From: a bacterium
Lineage (GTDB): Bacteria > Vulcanimicrobiota > Xenobia > Xenobiales > JADMJV01
Direction: 5' to 3'
Length of the DNA stretch: 34,918 bases
NCBI GenBank assembly: GCA_030149525.1
Contig: JASBRJ010000337.1
Coordinates: 1 to 34,918, forward strand
Shown here: positions 8,926 to 17,151 of the stretch, in pieces
Layout: each line of letters begins with the position of its first letter
Position numbering within the stretch: the first letter of the stretch is position 1
The notes under the pieces: generated by a model
Seen by the model: only the letters and a program-made list of their open reading frames with translations
The model's database searches: none
Told to the model about the DNA's origin: nothing
Made by a program: the position numbers and the translations under genes

Positions 8926-9252
8926 ATGGGAATGAACAACTACGCATTATACGAGACCAGATGCGAGGGTTGTCATAGCGACATAGAGCTTCCGATTCTC
9001 TTTTCCTTCGGTAGGGTAGCAGAACATCGATACAAGCTCGGAGACTCCATCGTCCACGACTCCGACTCCAACCCCATAAACGGAACTGTGGTAGCAGATG
9101 GGCTGGTGAGTTATTGTCCAATATGTCACGACGATTACGGAGGGCCAGAAGAGTTCTATATCTTCATACAAGACAATCTTCTCCAGGAAGTTGTACCTGC
9201 AGATGGACGCTTTAAGATCGCAGAGGCGTCGTATATTATCCTAAGCCCGTGA
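8926..9252 (+). CDS. small CxxC zinc-binding-type protein
   Basis: A 108-residue soluble protein. It has CEGC near residues 15-18 and CPIC near 64-67, a spacing that suggests a single zinc site built from two knuckles about 45 residues apart, a zinc-ribbon-like arrangement. Between them are alternating beta-type segments and polar loops. GGAG about 9 nt upstream of ATG 8926 supports the start; ATG 8932 is also possible. It follows the 390-residue gene on the same strand and may be co-transcribed. No enzymatic motif is visible and I cannot name the family. Confidence 0.8.
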   Translation: MGMNNYALYETRCEGCHSDIELPILFSFGRVAEHRYKLGDSIVHDSDSNPINGTVVADGLVSYCPICHDDYGGPEEFYIFIQDNLLQEVVPADGRFKIAEASYIILSP

Positions 9253-9496
9253 CAGCACTTCCCCAAAGTCCTTCACAGGCGCTTACCCCAACCCAAATCC
9301 CCCAGGTGAAGCGCCTAAAAAGTTCACAAATAGTCAACTTTTGCCCCCTCTGAGGCATAGCATCTGCCTTTCCGTTTCACAGAATGCCACTCTCCATCGA
9401 AATCGTCCTCACAACAGGCCCCGCGCCTAGACAAGAAAGGTGAGACCCCCTAGAGAAAGCTCGGAAAATATAGTCCATATCAACTATCGCCACAGT
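9253..9496. other. intergenic region with nested inverted repeats
   Basis: No coding sequence with start-site support was seen here. An imperfect 11-bp hairpin pairs 9277-9287 with 9305-9316 (core AGGCGCTT/AAGCGCCT). A second A/T-rich inverted repeat pairs 9318-9324 with 9336-9342 (AAAAGTT/AACTTTT). Either could form the 3' end of the 8926-9252 transcript, but the first hairpin is followed by A, not T, on the plus strand, so it is not a standard intrinsic terminator. The stretch from about 9350 to 9470 shows nothing recognisable. Confidence 0.45.
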
Positions 9497-9512
9497 CGTA
9501 TAGAACTATACG
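9497..9512. promoter_or_regulatory. palindromic operator candidate
   Basis: A perfect inverted repeat, CGTATAG-AA-CTATACG. It ends 2 bp before an extended -10 element (9515-9523) and therefore occupies the -35 region. This is the classic position for a repressor site, or for an activator at a promoter with a weak -35. A looser outer repeat, CCATAT (9475-9480) with ATATGG (9522-9527), brackets it. The cognate regulator is not identifiable in the window. Confidence 0.5.
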
Positions 9513-9514
9513 GA

Positions 9515-9523
9515 TGTTACAAT
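9515..9523 (+). promoter_or_regulatory. extended -10 promoter for small-protein gene
   Basis: The sequence TGTTACAAT fits an extended -10 element (TGn followed by TACAAT, one mismatch from TATAAT). No good -35 hexamer is present at 16-18 bp, as expected for extended -10 promoters. Transcription would start near 9530 and give a leader of about 170 nt before the 31-residue reading frame at 9703. Confidence 0.45.
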
Positions 9524-9702
9524 ATGGTAAAACCTGAACGAGTCGAAAAAAACGCTTGATTTTTTTCTACACAGAGGGCATAGTGGGTGCTAACCTGAGA
9601 TTGTAGAGAAATGGATTTGGCCATTTTTCGAATCACAGCCCGCTGAAGCCCACGGCAGTCACTGTTGTGGGCCGTTGCAATACTGAAGAGGAGGTAAGTC
9701 TC

Positions 9703-9798
9703 GTGAGTCAATCCACCAAAGAGATTGTCCAGGCTAAGCGAATGCTTCTGGCCCTGGTCGCGCAAAAAAAAGCAGCGGCTCTCGCGAAGTCCAAATGA
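9703..9798 (+). CDS. 31-residue basic small protein
   Basis: A short reading frame starting with GTG, preceded by AGAGGAGG (9687-9694) at 8 nt, one of the strongest Shine-Dalgarno sequences in the window. The product starts MSQSTKEIVQ and ends AAALAKSK; it is Lys/Ala-rich and would form one amphipathic helix. An extended -10 promoter with a palindrome lies upstream and a strong hairpin with a T-rich tail starts 26 bp downstream, so the locus looks like a self-contained monocistronic unit. It could be a small regulatory protein or a translated segment of a regulatory RNA. No family is recognised. Confidence 0.55.
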   Translation: MSQSTKEIVQAKRMLLALVAQKKAAALAKSK

Positions 9799-9824
9799 GC
9801 AAAAATTGCGATAGTCACAGACCT

Positions 9825-9870
9825 CAGCCCTTCAGATATTCGGGGAATTCTGAAGGGCTGTTCTATTTGT
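9825..9870 (+). terminator. intrinsic terminator after small protein
   Basis: A perfect 12-bp stem, CAGCCCTTCAGA (9825-9836) with TCTGAAGGGCTG (9849-9860), has a 12-nt loop and is followed by the T-rich tail TTCTATTTGT. It lies 26 bp after the stop of the 31-residue gene. Because it sits 62 bp beyond the end of the convergent GGDEF/EAL gene (stop at 9932), it might also act on that transcript, although the minus-strand tail is less T-rich. Confidence 0.75.
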
Positions 9871-9931
9871 AGGATTTCTGCCGAGGAGGCGTAGCGTTCC
9901 CACTTTCAGAGAACGCACTCCACGAGAACCG

Positions 9932-12700
9932 CTAGCTGAGAACCATGTCCACGCCGTCATAATCGAGGGGACGAGAAACGGCGTAACCCTGAGCCAGATG
10001 AAATCCCGCCTTGGTGAGTGCCTTCTTGTCGAACTTGTTCTGCAAGAACTTGGCACAGTACTGAACATGCTTTCCCGCCTGAGGCGAAGCCACTAATTGC
10101 AGAGCCCTCTCGTCGTTGACCCGCACTTTGGCCTGCTTGAACCCCTGGTAGGCAAGAGTTCCAAAGTAAGAAGCATCGGAGCCGAAGTCGTCTAGGCAGA
10201 GCCCGAATCCGGCGGCGTGATAGTCTTGCAGGATCTGCCACCAGTTAGGGGAGCGACGCAATCGACTCTGATCTCGCACTTCGAAGATGACGCTAGAGGG
10301 CGCTACTCCGTATTGTTGCACCCACTGGACCGCTTTTTTGAGGAGCGACGGACTGAGAAGTTCTTTATCGCACAGATTGATAGACAGGGTGAGACCCGGC
10401 CTCATACGCTGCCATTTGGCAAAATTCTGAAAAGCTTTGGGCCAAACCCGTTCGGTCATCTTGAAAATGAGGCCGGACTTGATGGCTGCGTCGAGAAAAT
10501 CGCCGGGCTTGAGCTCGCGCTGATCGCGATGCTCCCAACGCAGGAGGAGTTCAAGCCCCATAACGAGGCCTTTGCCAAGATGAAAAACCGGCTGAAAGAC
10601 GGCCTTGAACTCATCTTTTTCGATGGCATGCTCCATCTGTTTAGCGTAAACCGACTCTTTTTGCTCTTTCTGCCTAACCGATTCGTCGAAAAGAACGAAT
10701 TGAGAGGTACCGCGGCGCTTGGCCTGCTCAAGGGCCATCATGGAGTGCTCGTAGAGACCAAGCGACGAGTCTCCCTCCAGCGGACCGAGGCTGGCCCCGA
10801 TGGAACCGGTGAGCTTCACCTCCTGGCCGGAGACGTCGAAAGGATAGGCCAACGCTTCCAGCAAGCTTCGAGCCGCCTCTTGACAGAATGTGGGAGCGGC
10901 CTTCTTCTCAATGTCGGCGGCCAGCAAGATGAACTGGTCCTGGCCTTTTCGAGCCACCAGATGAGACGCACCACGCATACTGTTGAGACGCTGACCCACA
11001 GCCTTCAGAAGCTCATCGGCCCAGTCTCGACCAAAGGTGTTATTGAGATAGCGAAATCCGTCGATATCGATGAGAAAGAGACCAAGCGATCGACCCGACG
11101 AGCGTGATTGCTGATGGGCGTAGCTCAGATACCGGTCGATCATATTGCGGTTAGGAAGAGTTGTAAGGGTGTCCTGGTAGGCTAACCGCTCCGTCTCCTT
11201 GGCCGACTTGTTTTGAGCCTGCTCTTTCTGCAGTTGAGCGTTGGCCGCATCAAGCTTCTTTTCGGTGTCGGCCACGCGCTTTTCTAGGAACTTGATCTGT
11301 GTCTTCACCGAAATCGACAGAGTGTCTTCATCGGCTGGTGCCCCACCGGCTCCTCGCGAGTCTCCCCCGCCGTTCAGTTGCTCTTTGAGCTTCTCCTCGG
11401 AGGCTTCTAGAGTGGCTATTCTTTCCCGAGCTTCTTCCAGTTTCTGACGAACTTCGGAGTAGAGCTTAATGGTTTCTTTCAGCTCTTTCTCTCGTTCACG
11501 ACTATCCTTGAGATCTTCGCGAAGCATGGACAGAACATTGCTGTGCTCCTGACGCAACTCTTCCAGTGTCTTGAGCTTTTCACTCAGCCGCTCTTCACGC
11601 CGCGTTGCCGAAGCCAGGGCGGCCTTAGTCTCTTCCAACTCCTCTTGCAATCTGGTGGAGTCTCCGGCCAGCTCGGAACTTTTTTGAGAAGCCAGAACTC
11701 GCAATTTTTCGAGCTCTTCTTCCTGAGCGGCCAAGCGGTCTTGAAAGTCTGACTTCTCTTGTTTGAGCGACTCGATTTGCTCGGCGATCTCATCAGCTAC
11801 CCGGTCGGAACTCTCCGCTTCCAGATCGCGGTATCGCTTTTCCGCCTTGACCAGTTCCGTCTCAAGACCCGCTGCTCTGGTCTTCTCAGCGTCGAGCTTC
11901 TCTTCAAGCTCCTCCACCCAGTTCTCCAAGGCTTTCTTGTCCTCAGAAAGCTTGTCGACTTTCTCTTCAAGAACCGGGTCGGCAGCGGGAGCCTCAACTG
12001 CTTCAGGCAACTCGGCTAAAGCCTTTTCCAGCCGTTCCTTTTCCTTGCTGAGCGTTTCCACTTCTTGAGACCGAGCACCAGACTCTTGACGAAGTCGCTC
12101 CAACTCCTTGGCCTGACTGTCCAGCTCGGATGAGACCTGCTCAAAGCTCTTATTCTTCGAGGCCAGTTGCTCTTCGAGCTGTTTGACCTGTTTTCTGAGA
12201 CGCTTCGATTCTTTGCCGCCCTCGGCGCCGGTGGATGCCTGTTCCAGTTCGGCTTTGAGTTTATCGTTCTCCCGTTGAAGCTTCTCTAACTGCTCGTGAA
12301 GTTTCTCTTCTCGCTTCTCCGCAGCGCCGGCCGTCTTTTGTTTCTGGCGGGCCTTTTCTTCTGCCCGCTTTTTCTTGCGCGCCGTATCTCGCTGATGCTT
12401 CTTGAGACGGCTGACTTCTTCCTCAAGCTCGGCGATACGATTGCGCGCCTCCACCGAGGACCGATCAACGGGAAGCTCAAGAATCGCCTTCTGATTCTGC
12501 CAACTTACTGGATACTCGCTCCAGTCGGCTCCTTCATCCAGCTCTTCGGCGGTGCGATTTTGCCAAAGGACTCGCCCGTCGGAGTCCTTGATTCTCAAGG
12601 CATAGGGAAGATTCCAGGTAAGATCTTTGAGCTCTTTGTTACGTGGCTTTCGATAGTCGTTTGAAGACGCCATTGCATGCCGCTTCGTCCTTAGCGGCAT
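9932..12700 (-). CDS. coiled-coil protein with degenerate GGDEF and EAL domains
   Basis: A 922-residue cytoplasmic protein. Residues 1-70 form a small N-terminal segment with aromatic residues. About 85-490 are a long, highly charged coiled coil. A GGDEF-fold domain follows (about 503-660): DTLTTLPNRN and IDIDGFRYLNN are present, but the active-site loop reads RKGQDQF instead of GGDEF. An EAL-fold domain ends the protein (about 680-920): LELLLRW replaces the EALLRW pattern though the Glu is kept, DDFG is kept, and the later KID-type motif reads KVR. It is therefore probably an inactive cyclic-di-GMP enzyme acting as a sensor, scaffold or effector. AGAGGGGAGGGG directly precedes ATG 12700; ATG 12673 is an alternative. 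It starts 11 bp after the selB stop and may be read from the sel operon. Confidence 0.9.
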   Translation of the reverse strand: MPLRTKRHAMASSNDYRKPRNKELKDLTWNLPYALRIKDSDGRVLWQNRTAEELDEGADWSEYPVSWQNQKAILELPVDRSSVEARNRIAELEEEVSRLKKHQRDTARKKKRAEEKARQKQKTAGAAEKREEKLHEQLEKLQRENDKLKAELEQASTGAEGGKESKRLRKQVKQLEEQLASKNKSFEQVSSELDSQAKELERLRQESGARSQEVETLSKEKERLEKALAELPEAVEAPAADPVLEEKVDKLSEDKKALENWVEELEEKLDAEKTRAAGLETELVKAEKRYRDLEAESSDRVADEIAEQIESLKQEKSDFQDRLAAQEEELEKLRVLASQKSSELAGDSTRLQEELEETKAALASATRREERLSEKLKTLEELRQEHSNVLSMLREDLKDSREREKELKETIKLYSEVRQKLEEARERIATLEASEEKLKEQLNGGGDSRGAGGAPADEDTLSISVKTQIKFLEKRVADTEKKLDAANAQLQKEQAQNKSAKETERLAYQDTLTTLPNRNMIDRYLSYAHQQSRSSGRSLGLFLIDIDGFRYLNNTFGRDWADELLKAVGQRLNSMRGASHLVARKGQDQFILLAADIEKKAAPTFCQEAARSLLEALAYPFDVSGQEVKLTGSIGASLGPLEGDSSLGLYEHSMMALEQAKRRGTSQFVLFDESVRQKEQKESVYAKQMEHAIEKDEFKAVFQPVFHLGKGLVMGLELLLRWEHRDQRELKPGDFLDAAIKSGLIFKMTERVWPKAFQNFAKWQRMRPGLTLSINLCDKELLSPSLLKKAVQWVQQYGVAPSSVIFEVRDQSRLRRSPNWWQILQDYHAAGFGLCLDDFGSDASYFGTLAYQGFKQAKVRVNDERALQLVASPQAGKHVQYCAKFLQNKFDKKALTKAGFHLAQGYAVSRPLDYDGVDMVLS

Positions 12701-12711
12701 CCCCTCCCCTC

Positions 12712-14622
12712 TCAGCGAGGTGCCATTTTGCGCTTGTCCCCAAGACGAACGGTCCAGCCTTCATTATCCATCCATTCCAGAATAGGAATAATGAATTTTC
12801 GAGAGGTGTCCAGAAACTGACGAGCCTCCGAGGCGGTGAACCCATCCTCACTGGAGGAGGTCAGCACGTCTCTCGCTTTCTCGAGAACATTAGGAGTGGT
12901 GACGATCTTCTCCGAGAGCCTCACCACCTGACGGGTACCGAAAAGAAAATCTTCAATCTGACTCTGCAACTTGCGATCATGCGGGGCCACCTCCGCCAGA
13001 CAATGCTCCCAATCACGAGGCGAGTAGAGGTCGCCTTCCAGCAATGCCACCGCTCGTTGAGCGCTCTTTCTGGCCGCCGGACCGAGCTTCGGCTCATGAC
13101 CTGCAGGGGCGTAAAGGGGCCCGTTGCGCTGAAGCCGCCCTGTCGAAACCATCCGATCCAGGACATCTGCCAGGCCCTGATCCGAGCCGGATTTGAGACC
13201 GAGAAGATTGATGATATCTTGAGGCGGCCAGCCGCCCTTCCAGGGGGCCGCCTCCACTAGTCTCACCAGCAGTTCATGAACCTTCAAGCAGAGAGATTCC
13301 AGAGTTTCAGTATCCCAAAGTTTGTCTTTCCCTAACCGAACAACCCGACCGGAATCCAACAGCAATTCTAACTGCTTCTCCCACTCTTGGGGTGACAAGC
13401 CCTGATGCTTACGCAAAGCCGACTCCTTGGCAAAGCCTCCTTTTTCGATAAGAAACTGACACACCTGACCTACCTCACCGCCTCCGCTGAGAGCCTGATA
13501 GCGTTTCAGGTGAGCCGCCGCACGACTCCGCCGAAAGGACCTCTCCTCCGAACCAAGCACAGTTCCACCGCCTATCAACTGGGAATCCGTTTCATCCCTC
13601 AGCAAGAACCGATCCCCTCGACACAACAACACCGGTTCTCGAAAGCGAAGCTGACCGAAGACCTCGGTGTCGCTCGGCTTCTCCGCCACCAAATTCACCG
13701 AAAGCTGGTAATGGGACGTTCCTTGAAAAAACGTTCCTTTGAACTTCTTCTTGAGCCATTTGGGATCATCGTTCTTGAGAGTTAACGACACCGCAAAGGC
13801 CTCGGCAGCCACCAGCGACCCCACCGGCGACACGAGAGTCTCTCCACGCTTCAAGTCCGCCTTATCCAAGCCGGACACGTTCACCGCAACCCGTTGCCCC
13901 GGAAGAGCCGACTCCACCGCTTCGCCGTGCACCTGAAGGCCTCTCACCTTTCCCTTGGCGCCCAAGGGCAAGAACTCCACCTCGTCGCCTACCGACAGAC
14001 TCCCCGACCACAGACTCCCGGTGACCACGTCTCCAAAACCCACTTTGCTGAAAGCCCGGTCCACGGGAAGACGCGCCACCCCTTGTGCGTTTCGCTCCGG
14101 CAGCTTCTCAAACATCTGGTAGAGGTGAGAGCGAAGCTCGTCGAGCCCTTGACCTGTCTGAGCCGAGGTGGCCACGATGGGCGCGTCCTCCAAAAAAGTT
14201 CCCTGCAGCAACTCACGGAGTTCCCACTGGGCGATTTCCAGGCCGTCTTCGTCACTTTTGTCGGCCTTGGAGAGAGCGACAACTCCCGCCCGGGTTTGCA
14301 ACAACTGGAGAATCTTCAGGTGCTCCTCGGTCTGAGGCTTCACCCCTTCGCAGCAATCCACCACCAGAAGCGCCGCGTCGAATCCACCTACCCCTGCAAT
14401 CATGTTTCTCAAGAAACGATGATGCCCGGGCACGTCCACCACGCCCAACTGAATGTCTTCTTTGGAATTCTCCAACAAAAGAGGGGCAAAGCCGAGGTCG
14501 ATGGAGAGACCCCTTTCTTTTTCCTCCGGGAGACGATCGGTGTCGACGTTTGTAAGGGCCTTGATGAGACTGCTCTTACCGTGGTCGACATGCCCTGCAG
14601 TTCCTAAAATGAAGTGTTTCAC
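12712..14622 (-). CDS. selB: selenocysteine-specific elongation factor SelB
   Basis: A 636-residue translational GTPase that delivers selenocysteinyl-tRNA(Sec) to the ribosome at UGA codons carrying a SECIS element. The GTPase motifs are GTAGHVDHGKS (residues 7-17), ERGLSIDLGFA (36-46, a switch I form typical of SelB), DVPGH (63-67) and SKADK in the G4 position. Beta-barrel domains follow, and the last 230 residues contain the winged-helix repeats that bind SECIS RNA. Length is slightly above the 614 residues of E. coli SelB. Its ATG overlaps the selA stop by 4 bp, so the two are translationally coupled. Confidence 0.97.
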   Translation of the reverse strand: MKHFILGTAGHVDHGKSSLIKALTNVDTDRLPEEKERGLSIDLGFAPLLLENSKEDIQLGVVDVPGHHRFLRNMIAGVGGFDAALLVVDCCEGVKPQTEEHLKILQLLQTRAGVVALSKADKSDEDGLEIAQWELRELLQGTFLEDAPIVATSAQTGQGLDELRSHLYQMFEKLPERNAQGVARLPVDRAFSKVGFGDVVTGSLWSGSLSVGDEVEFLPLGAKGKVRGLQVHGEAVESALPGQRVAVNVSGLDKADLKRGETLVSPVGSLVAAEAFAVSLTLKNDDPKWLKKKFKGTFFQGTSHYQLSVNLVAEKPSDTEVFGQLRFREPVLLCRGDRFLLRDETDSQLIGGGTVLGSEERSFRRSRAAAHLKRYQALSGGGEVGQVCQFLIEKGGFAKESALRKHQGLSPQEWEKQLELLLDSGRVVRLGKDKLWDTETLESLCLKVHELLVRLVEAAPWKGGWPPQDIINLLGLKSGSDQGLADVLDRMVSTGRLQRNGPLYAPAGHEPKLGPAARKSAQRAVALLEGDLYSPRDWEHCLAEVAPHDRKLQSQIEDFLFGTRQVVRLSEKIVTTPNVLEKARDVLTSSSEDGFTASEARQFLDTSRKFIIPILEWMDNEGWTVRLGDKRKMAPR

Positions 14623-15962
14623 GTGAAATTTCTTCTACAAACCTCAGAAAGTTCTTCGTCGTCAGCCGAGAGCAGAGAACGCAAGTCCAAGTAGAGACTT
14701 CCCTTCTCAATCCTCGTAATAATCGGAGTAGAAGCTCCCCGAAATCTCTTTTGCCAACGGTGAGCTTCCGCCTCATCAGGCGGTGTCAGTCGCACCGCTA
14801 CCGAGGGGACGGTTCCGCCCGGAAGCGAGCCACCGCCCACCTGAGCCTCGGTGTCCACCACCTCCACCTTCATACCCTGGGGAAGCAGACTTGACAACAG
14901 TTCTGCCAGAGCCCCGGCACGGAGCCTCAGACGCTCCACCGGTTCGGTGAGTAATTCGACCGTGGGCACTCGGCGAGGATCACTTGCATGCCGTCGTAGT
15001 GCTTCTTCCATCAAAGCCAAAGTCAGTTTGTCGCATCGGAAGGCTCGGTAGAAAGGATGGCGTCTGCAAGCTTGAATAAATTCTTTCTTGCCCACCAGAA
15101 TCCCACACTGTGGTCCACCCAAGAGCTTGTCACCGGAAAAGGCGGTCAGGCTGAAATCTTTGGAATCCTCCACCGAAGGCTCATCTTCCACAACACGGGT
15201 GATCATCCCAGACCCCAGGTCGAAAACCACCGGCAAGTTATGGGCCTTACCTAGTGCCACGTATTCCTCCACTGTTGGCGACTCGGTGAATCCCACGATC
15301 TCAAAATTAGAACGGTGAGTGGAGAGAATGAGACCGGTCTCCTCGTTGATAGCTCGTTCGAAATCTCCGATGCGGGTTCGATTGGTGGTTCCCACTTCTC
15401 GCAAAGTGGCTCCGGAAAGACTCAGAATGTCGGGAATTCGAAAACTCCCCCCAATTTCCACCAATTCCCCCCGGCTCACGATCACTTCTTTACCCTTGGC
15501 CAGGACGGTAAGAAGCAAAACCATGGCAGCAGAACAGTTGTTCACCATCACGGCCGCTTCAGCACCCGTCACCCACCGAAGAAGACGCTCCACCGCCTCA
15601 CCTCGTTTGCCGCGCCGACCGGATTCCAGATCGTATTCCAGAACCGAGTAACCCTGAAGCCTTTCCCCCACCGAAGTTAAGAGGTCGCCCAGGGGCGCTC
15701 GGCCTAGATTGGTATGAAGTATGGTTCCGGTGAGATTGAGCACACGTTGTTGCGCCGGAGCCAACATGGAAACCACCCTCTGATGAAGCTCCTCAAGCTC
15801 TACCGCTTGGCCCTGAAGCAAACGGACTCGCGCTCCCTCTAGAACCTCTCTCACAGCCGACTTCACCAGAAACTCTCCGTGGTCTTGGGAGAGGGCGCGA
15901 AAGTCGCTCGATTCCAGGAGTTTGCCAACCGAGGGCAAGTCTCGGGGGGTTCGACAGGTCAT
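14619..15962 (-). CDS. selA: L-seryl-tRNA(Sec) selenium transferase SelA
   Basis: A 447-residue PLP enzyme that converts seryl-tRNA(Sec) to selenocysteinyl-tRNA(Sec) using selenophosphate. Recognisable are VLNLTGTILHTNLGRAPL (about residues 74-91), the glycine-rich VNNCSAA (140-146) and the PLP-binding lysine in FSGDKLLGGPQ (Lys279). The ATG at 15962 begins MTCRTPRDLPSVGKLL, which matches where SelA proteins normally start and leaves 31 nt after selD. A longer frame from 16052 would overlap selD by 59 bp and add an unlikely basic tail. The upstream Shine-Dalgarno is weak (GAGAAG). Confidence 0.96.
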   Translation of the reverse strand: MTCRTPRDLPSVGKLLESSDFRALSQDHGEFLVKSAVREVLEGARVRLLQGQAVELEELHQRVVSMLAPAQQRVLNLTGTILHTNLGRAPLGDLLTSVGERLQGYSVLEYDLESGRRGKRGEAVERLLRWVTGAEAAVMVNNCSAAMVLLLTVLAKGKEVIVSRGELVEIGGSFRIPDILSLSGATLREVGTTNRTRIGDFERAINEETGLILSTHRSNFEIVGFTESPTVEEYVALGKAHNLPVVFDLGSGMITRVVEDEPSVEDSKDFSLTAFSGDKLLGGPQCGILVGKKEFIQACRRHPFYRAFRCDKLTLALMEEALRRHASDPRRVPTVELLTEPVERLRLRAGALAELLSSLLPQGMKVEVVDTEAQVGGGSLPGGTVPSVAVRLTPPDEAEAHRWQKRFRGASTPIITRIEKGSLYLDLRSLLSADDEELSEVCRRNFT

Positions 15963-15993
15963 AGGAGGGGCTTCTCTTGCCGGGGAAAGGCTC

Positions 15994-17025
15994 CTACCCC
16001 AAGACCTTGAGACAGCCGGAGGTGGGCGAGTCCGCCTCTTCGATGTAGCCAATCACAGCAAACTCAGGAGGGACTTCCACCTCCTGAGGCCAGGCCATCA
16101 AGAGTCCCCCCGAGGTCTGCGCATCGGTGAGAAGTCCACGATGAGCCTCTTCTACCGACTCCTCCCAAACCACCGCGTCCATGCCTTCAAGCCAGTCTCG
16201 ATTGGCCACCGAACCACCCGGAAAAACCCAGTCCAGGGCGAATTCCCAGGCCGCCTCATAAAGGGGCACTTTGTGCGCTTCAAAGACAAAGTTGAGGCCG
16301 CTGCCGCGGATCATCTCCCAGGCGTGACCTAAGAGCCCGTAGCCGGTAATGTCGGTGGCGGATCGAACTCCCGCCTTCGTCATGGCTTCACAGGCCCGGG
16401 CGTTGAGGGTCTTCATCCCATCGAAGGCTTGGGAAATCTCCCTTTCGGTGAGCTTTCCTCGCTTAACGGCGGTGGTGAGAACACCGGTCCCGATCGGCTT
16501 GGAAAGCACCAGCCGTTGACCCGGTCGAGCCCCATCTTTGGTGGTCATGTGCTCCGGTTTCACAAAACCTGTCACGGAGAGGCCGAACTTGGGCTCGGCA
16601 TCCTCCACCGTGTGGCCGCCGCAGGGCACGGCTCCCGACTCTGCCACCTTATCGGCTCCCCCTTGCAGAATGGCCGAGAGAATCTCCGTTCCCGCCTTGG
16701 AGAGGGGAAAGCAACAGATATTCATGGCCGTGTAAGGGGTCCCGCCCATGGCATAGACATCGGAAAGTGAGTTGGCAGCAGCGATCTGACCAAAAAGATA
16801 TGGGTCGTCGCATAAGGGCGTGAAAAAGTCCACCGTCTGAATCATGTAGTCTCCGTTGGGAGCCTTTACGACAACGGCGTCGTCGGGGACGGCGCTTCCC
16901 GCCACGACCCTGGGGTCGAGAGCCGGCGCTTTTTCTTTAAGTGGACGCAGAACCTGCTCCAGATCCTTGGGTCGGATCTTAGAGGCTCAACCGGCGCACT
17001 TCACCATCTCGGTCAGTTTTGTCAT
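15994..17025 (-). CDS. selD: selenophosphate synthetase SelD, itself a selenoprotein
   Basis: It makes selenophosphate from selenide and ATP for SelA. Reading from ATG 17025, the N terminus is MTKLTEMVKCAG, then an in-frame TGA at codon 13 (16989-16987), then ASKIRPKDLEQVL. The TGA sits exactly at the catalytic Cys/Sec of the family (Cys17 in E. coli), with the essential Lys three residues later, so it should be read as selenocysteine. The product is 343 residues. Automatic calling would start at 16905 and lose the catalytic N terminus. Other family parts include VDFFTPLCDDPYLFG, with metal-binding Asp residues, and ANSLSDVYAMGG. A SECIS-like hairpin follows the TGA. It is the first gene of selD-selA-selB. 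Confidence 0.96.
16957..16984 (-). promoter_or_regulatory. SECIS-like hairpin in selD
   Basis: On the minus strand, starting 3 nt after the UGA, CTCT pairs with GGAG (one wobble), an A is bulged, and AGATCC (16979-16974) pairs perfectly with GGATCT (16966-16961) around a 7-nt apical loop, GACCCAA. Bacterial SECIS elements lie inside the coding region just after the UGA, with an apical loop starting with G and a bulge below it. The position (loop at +14 to +20) is compatible. The fold was made by eye, not computed. Confidence 0.6.
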
Positions 17026-17054
17026 GGGGCTTGCTTCGTAGATTCGGCCACCAT

Positions 17055-17099
17055 TCCTAGGCCCGGATTCCGCACTTCTCCCGAAAGCTGGGCCTAGGA
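17055..17099. promoter_or_regulatory. long inverted repeat between selD and K+ channel gene
   Basis: TCCTAGGCCCGG (17055-17066) pairs with CTGGGCCTAGGA (17088-17099) over 12 bp with one G-T pair and a 21-nt loop. It lies in the divergent intergenic region, 29 bp upstream of the selD start and 52 bp upstream of the channel start. In the selD transcript it would be a leader hairpin; in DNA it could be an operator. There is no T-tract on either side, so it is not an intrinsic terminator. Confidence 0.55.
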
Positions 17100-17151
17100 C
17101 AAAGAGCCTTTCCCGAGGAGGTCAAATAAGGCTCGAACGAAAGTTGGGAGG

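Noticed and set aside
10217-11107. 296-codon plus-strand frame
   Set aside because: Antisense to the GGDEF/EAL gene; its composition reflects the complementary frame.
13894-14607. 237-codon plus-strand frame
   Set aside because: Antisense shadow of selB, which has all GTPase motifs.
16987-16989. selD interpreted as a pseudogene because of an internal stop
   Set aside because: The UGA is exactly at the catalytic position, is followed by a SECIS-like hairpin, and selA and selB are intact next door.
17026-17151. tRNA(Sec) gene (selC) near selD
   Set aside because: The inverted repeat there has a 12-bp stem and 21-nt loop, with no tRNA cloverleaf or CCA end; no selC was found in other gaps.
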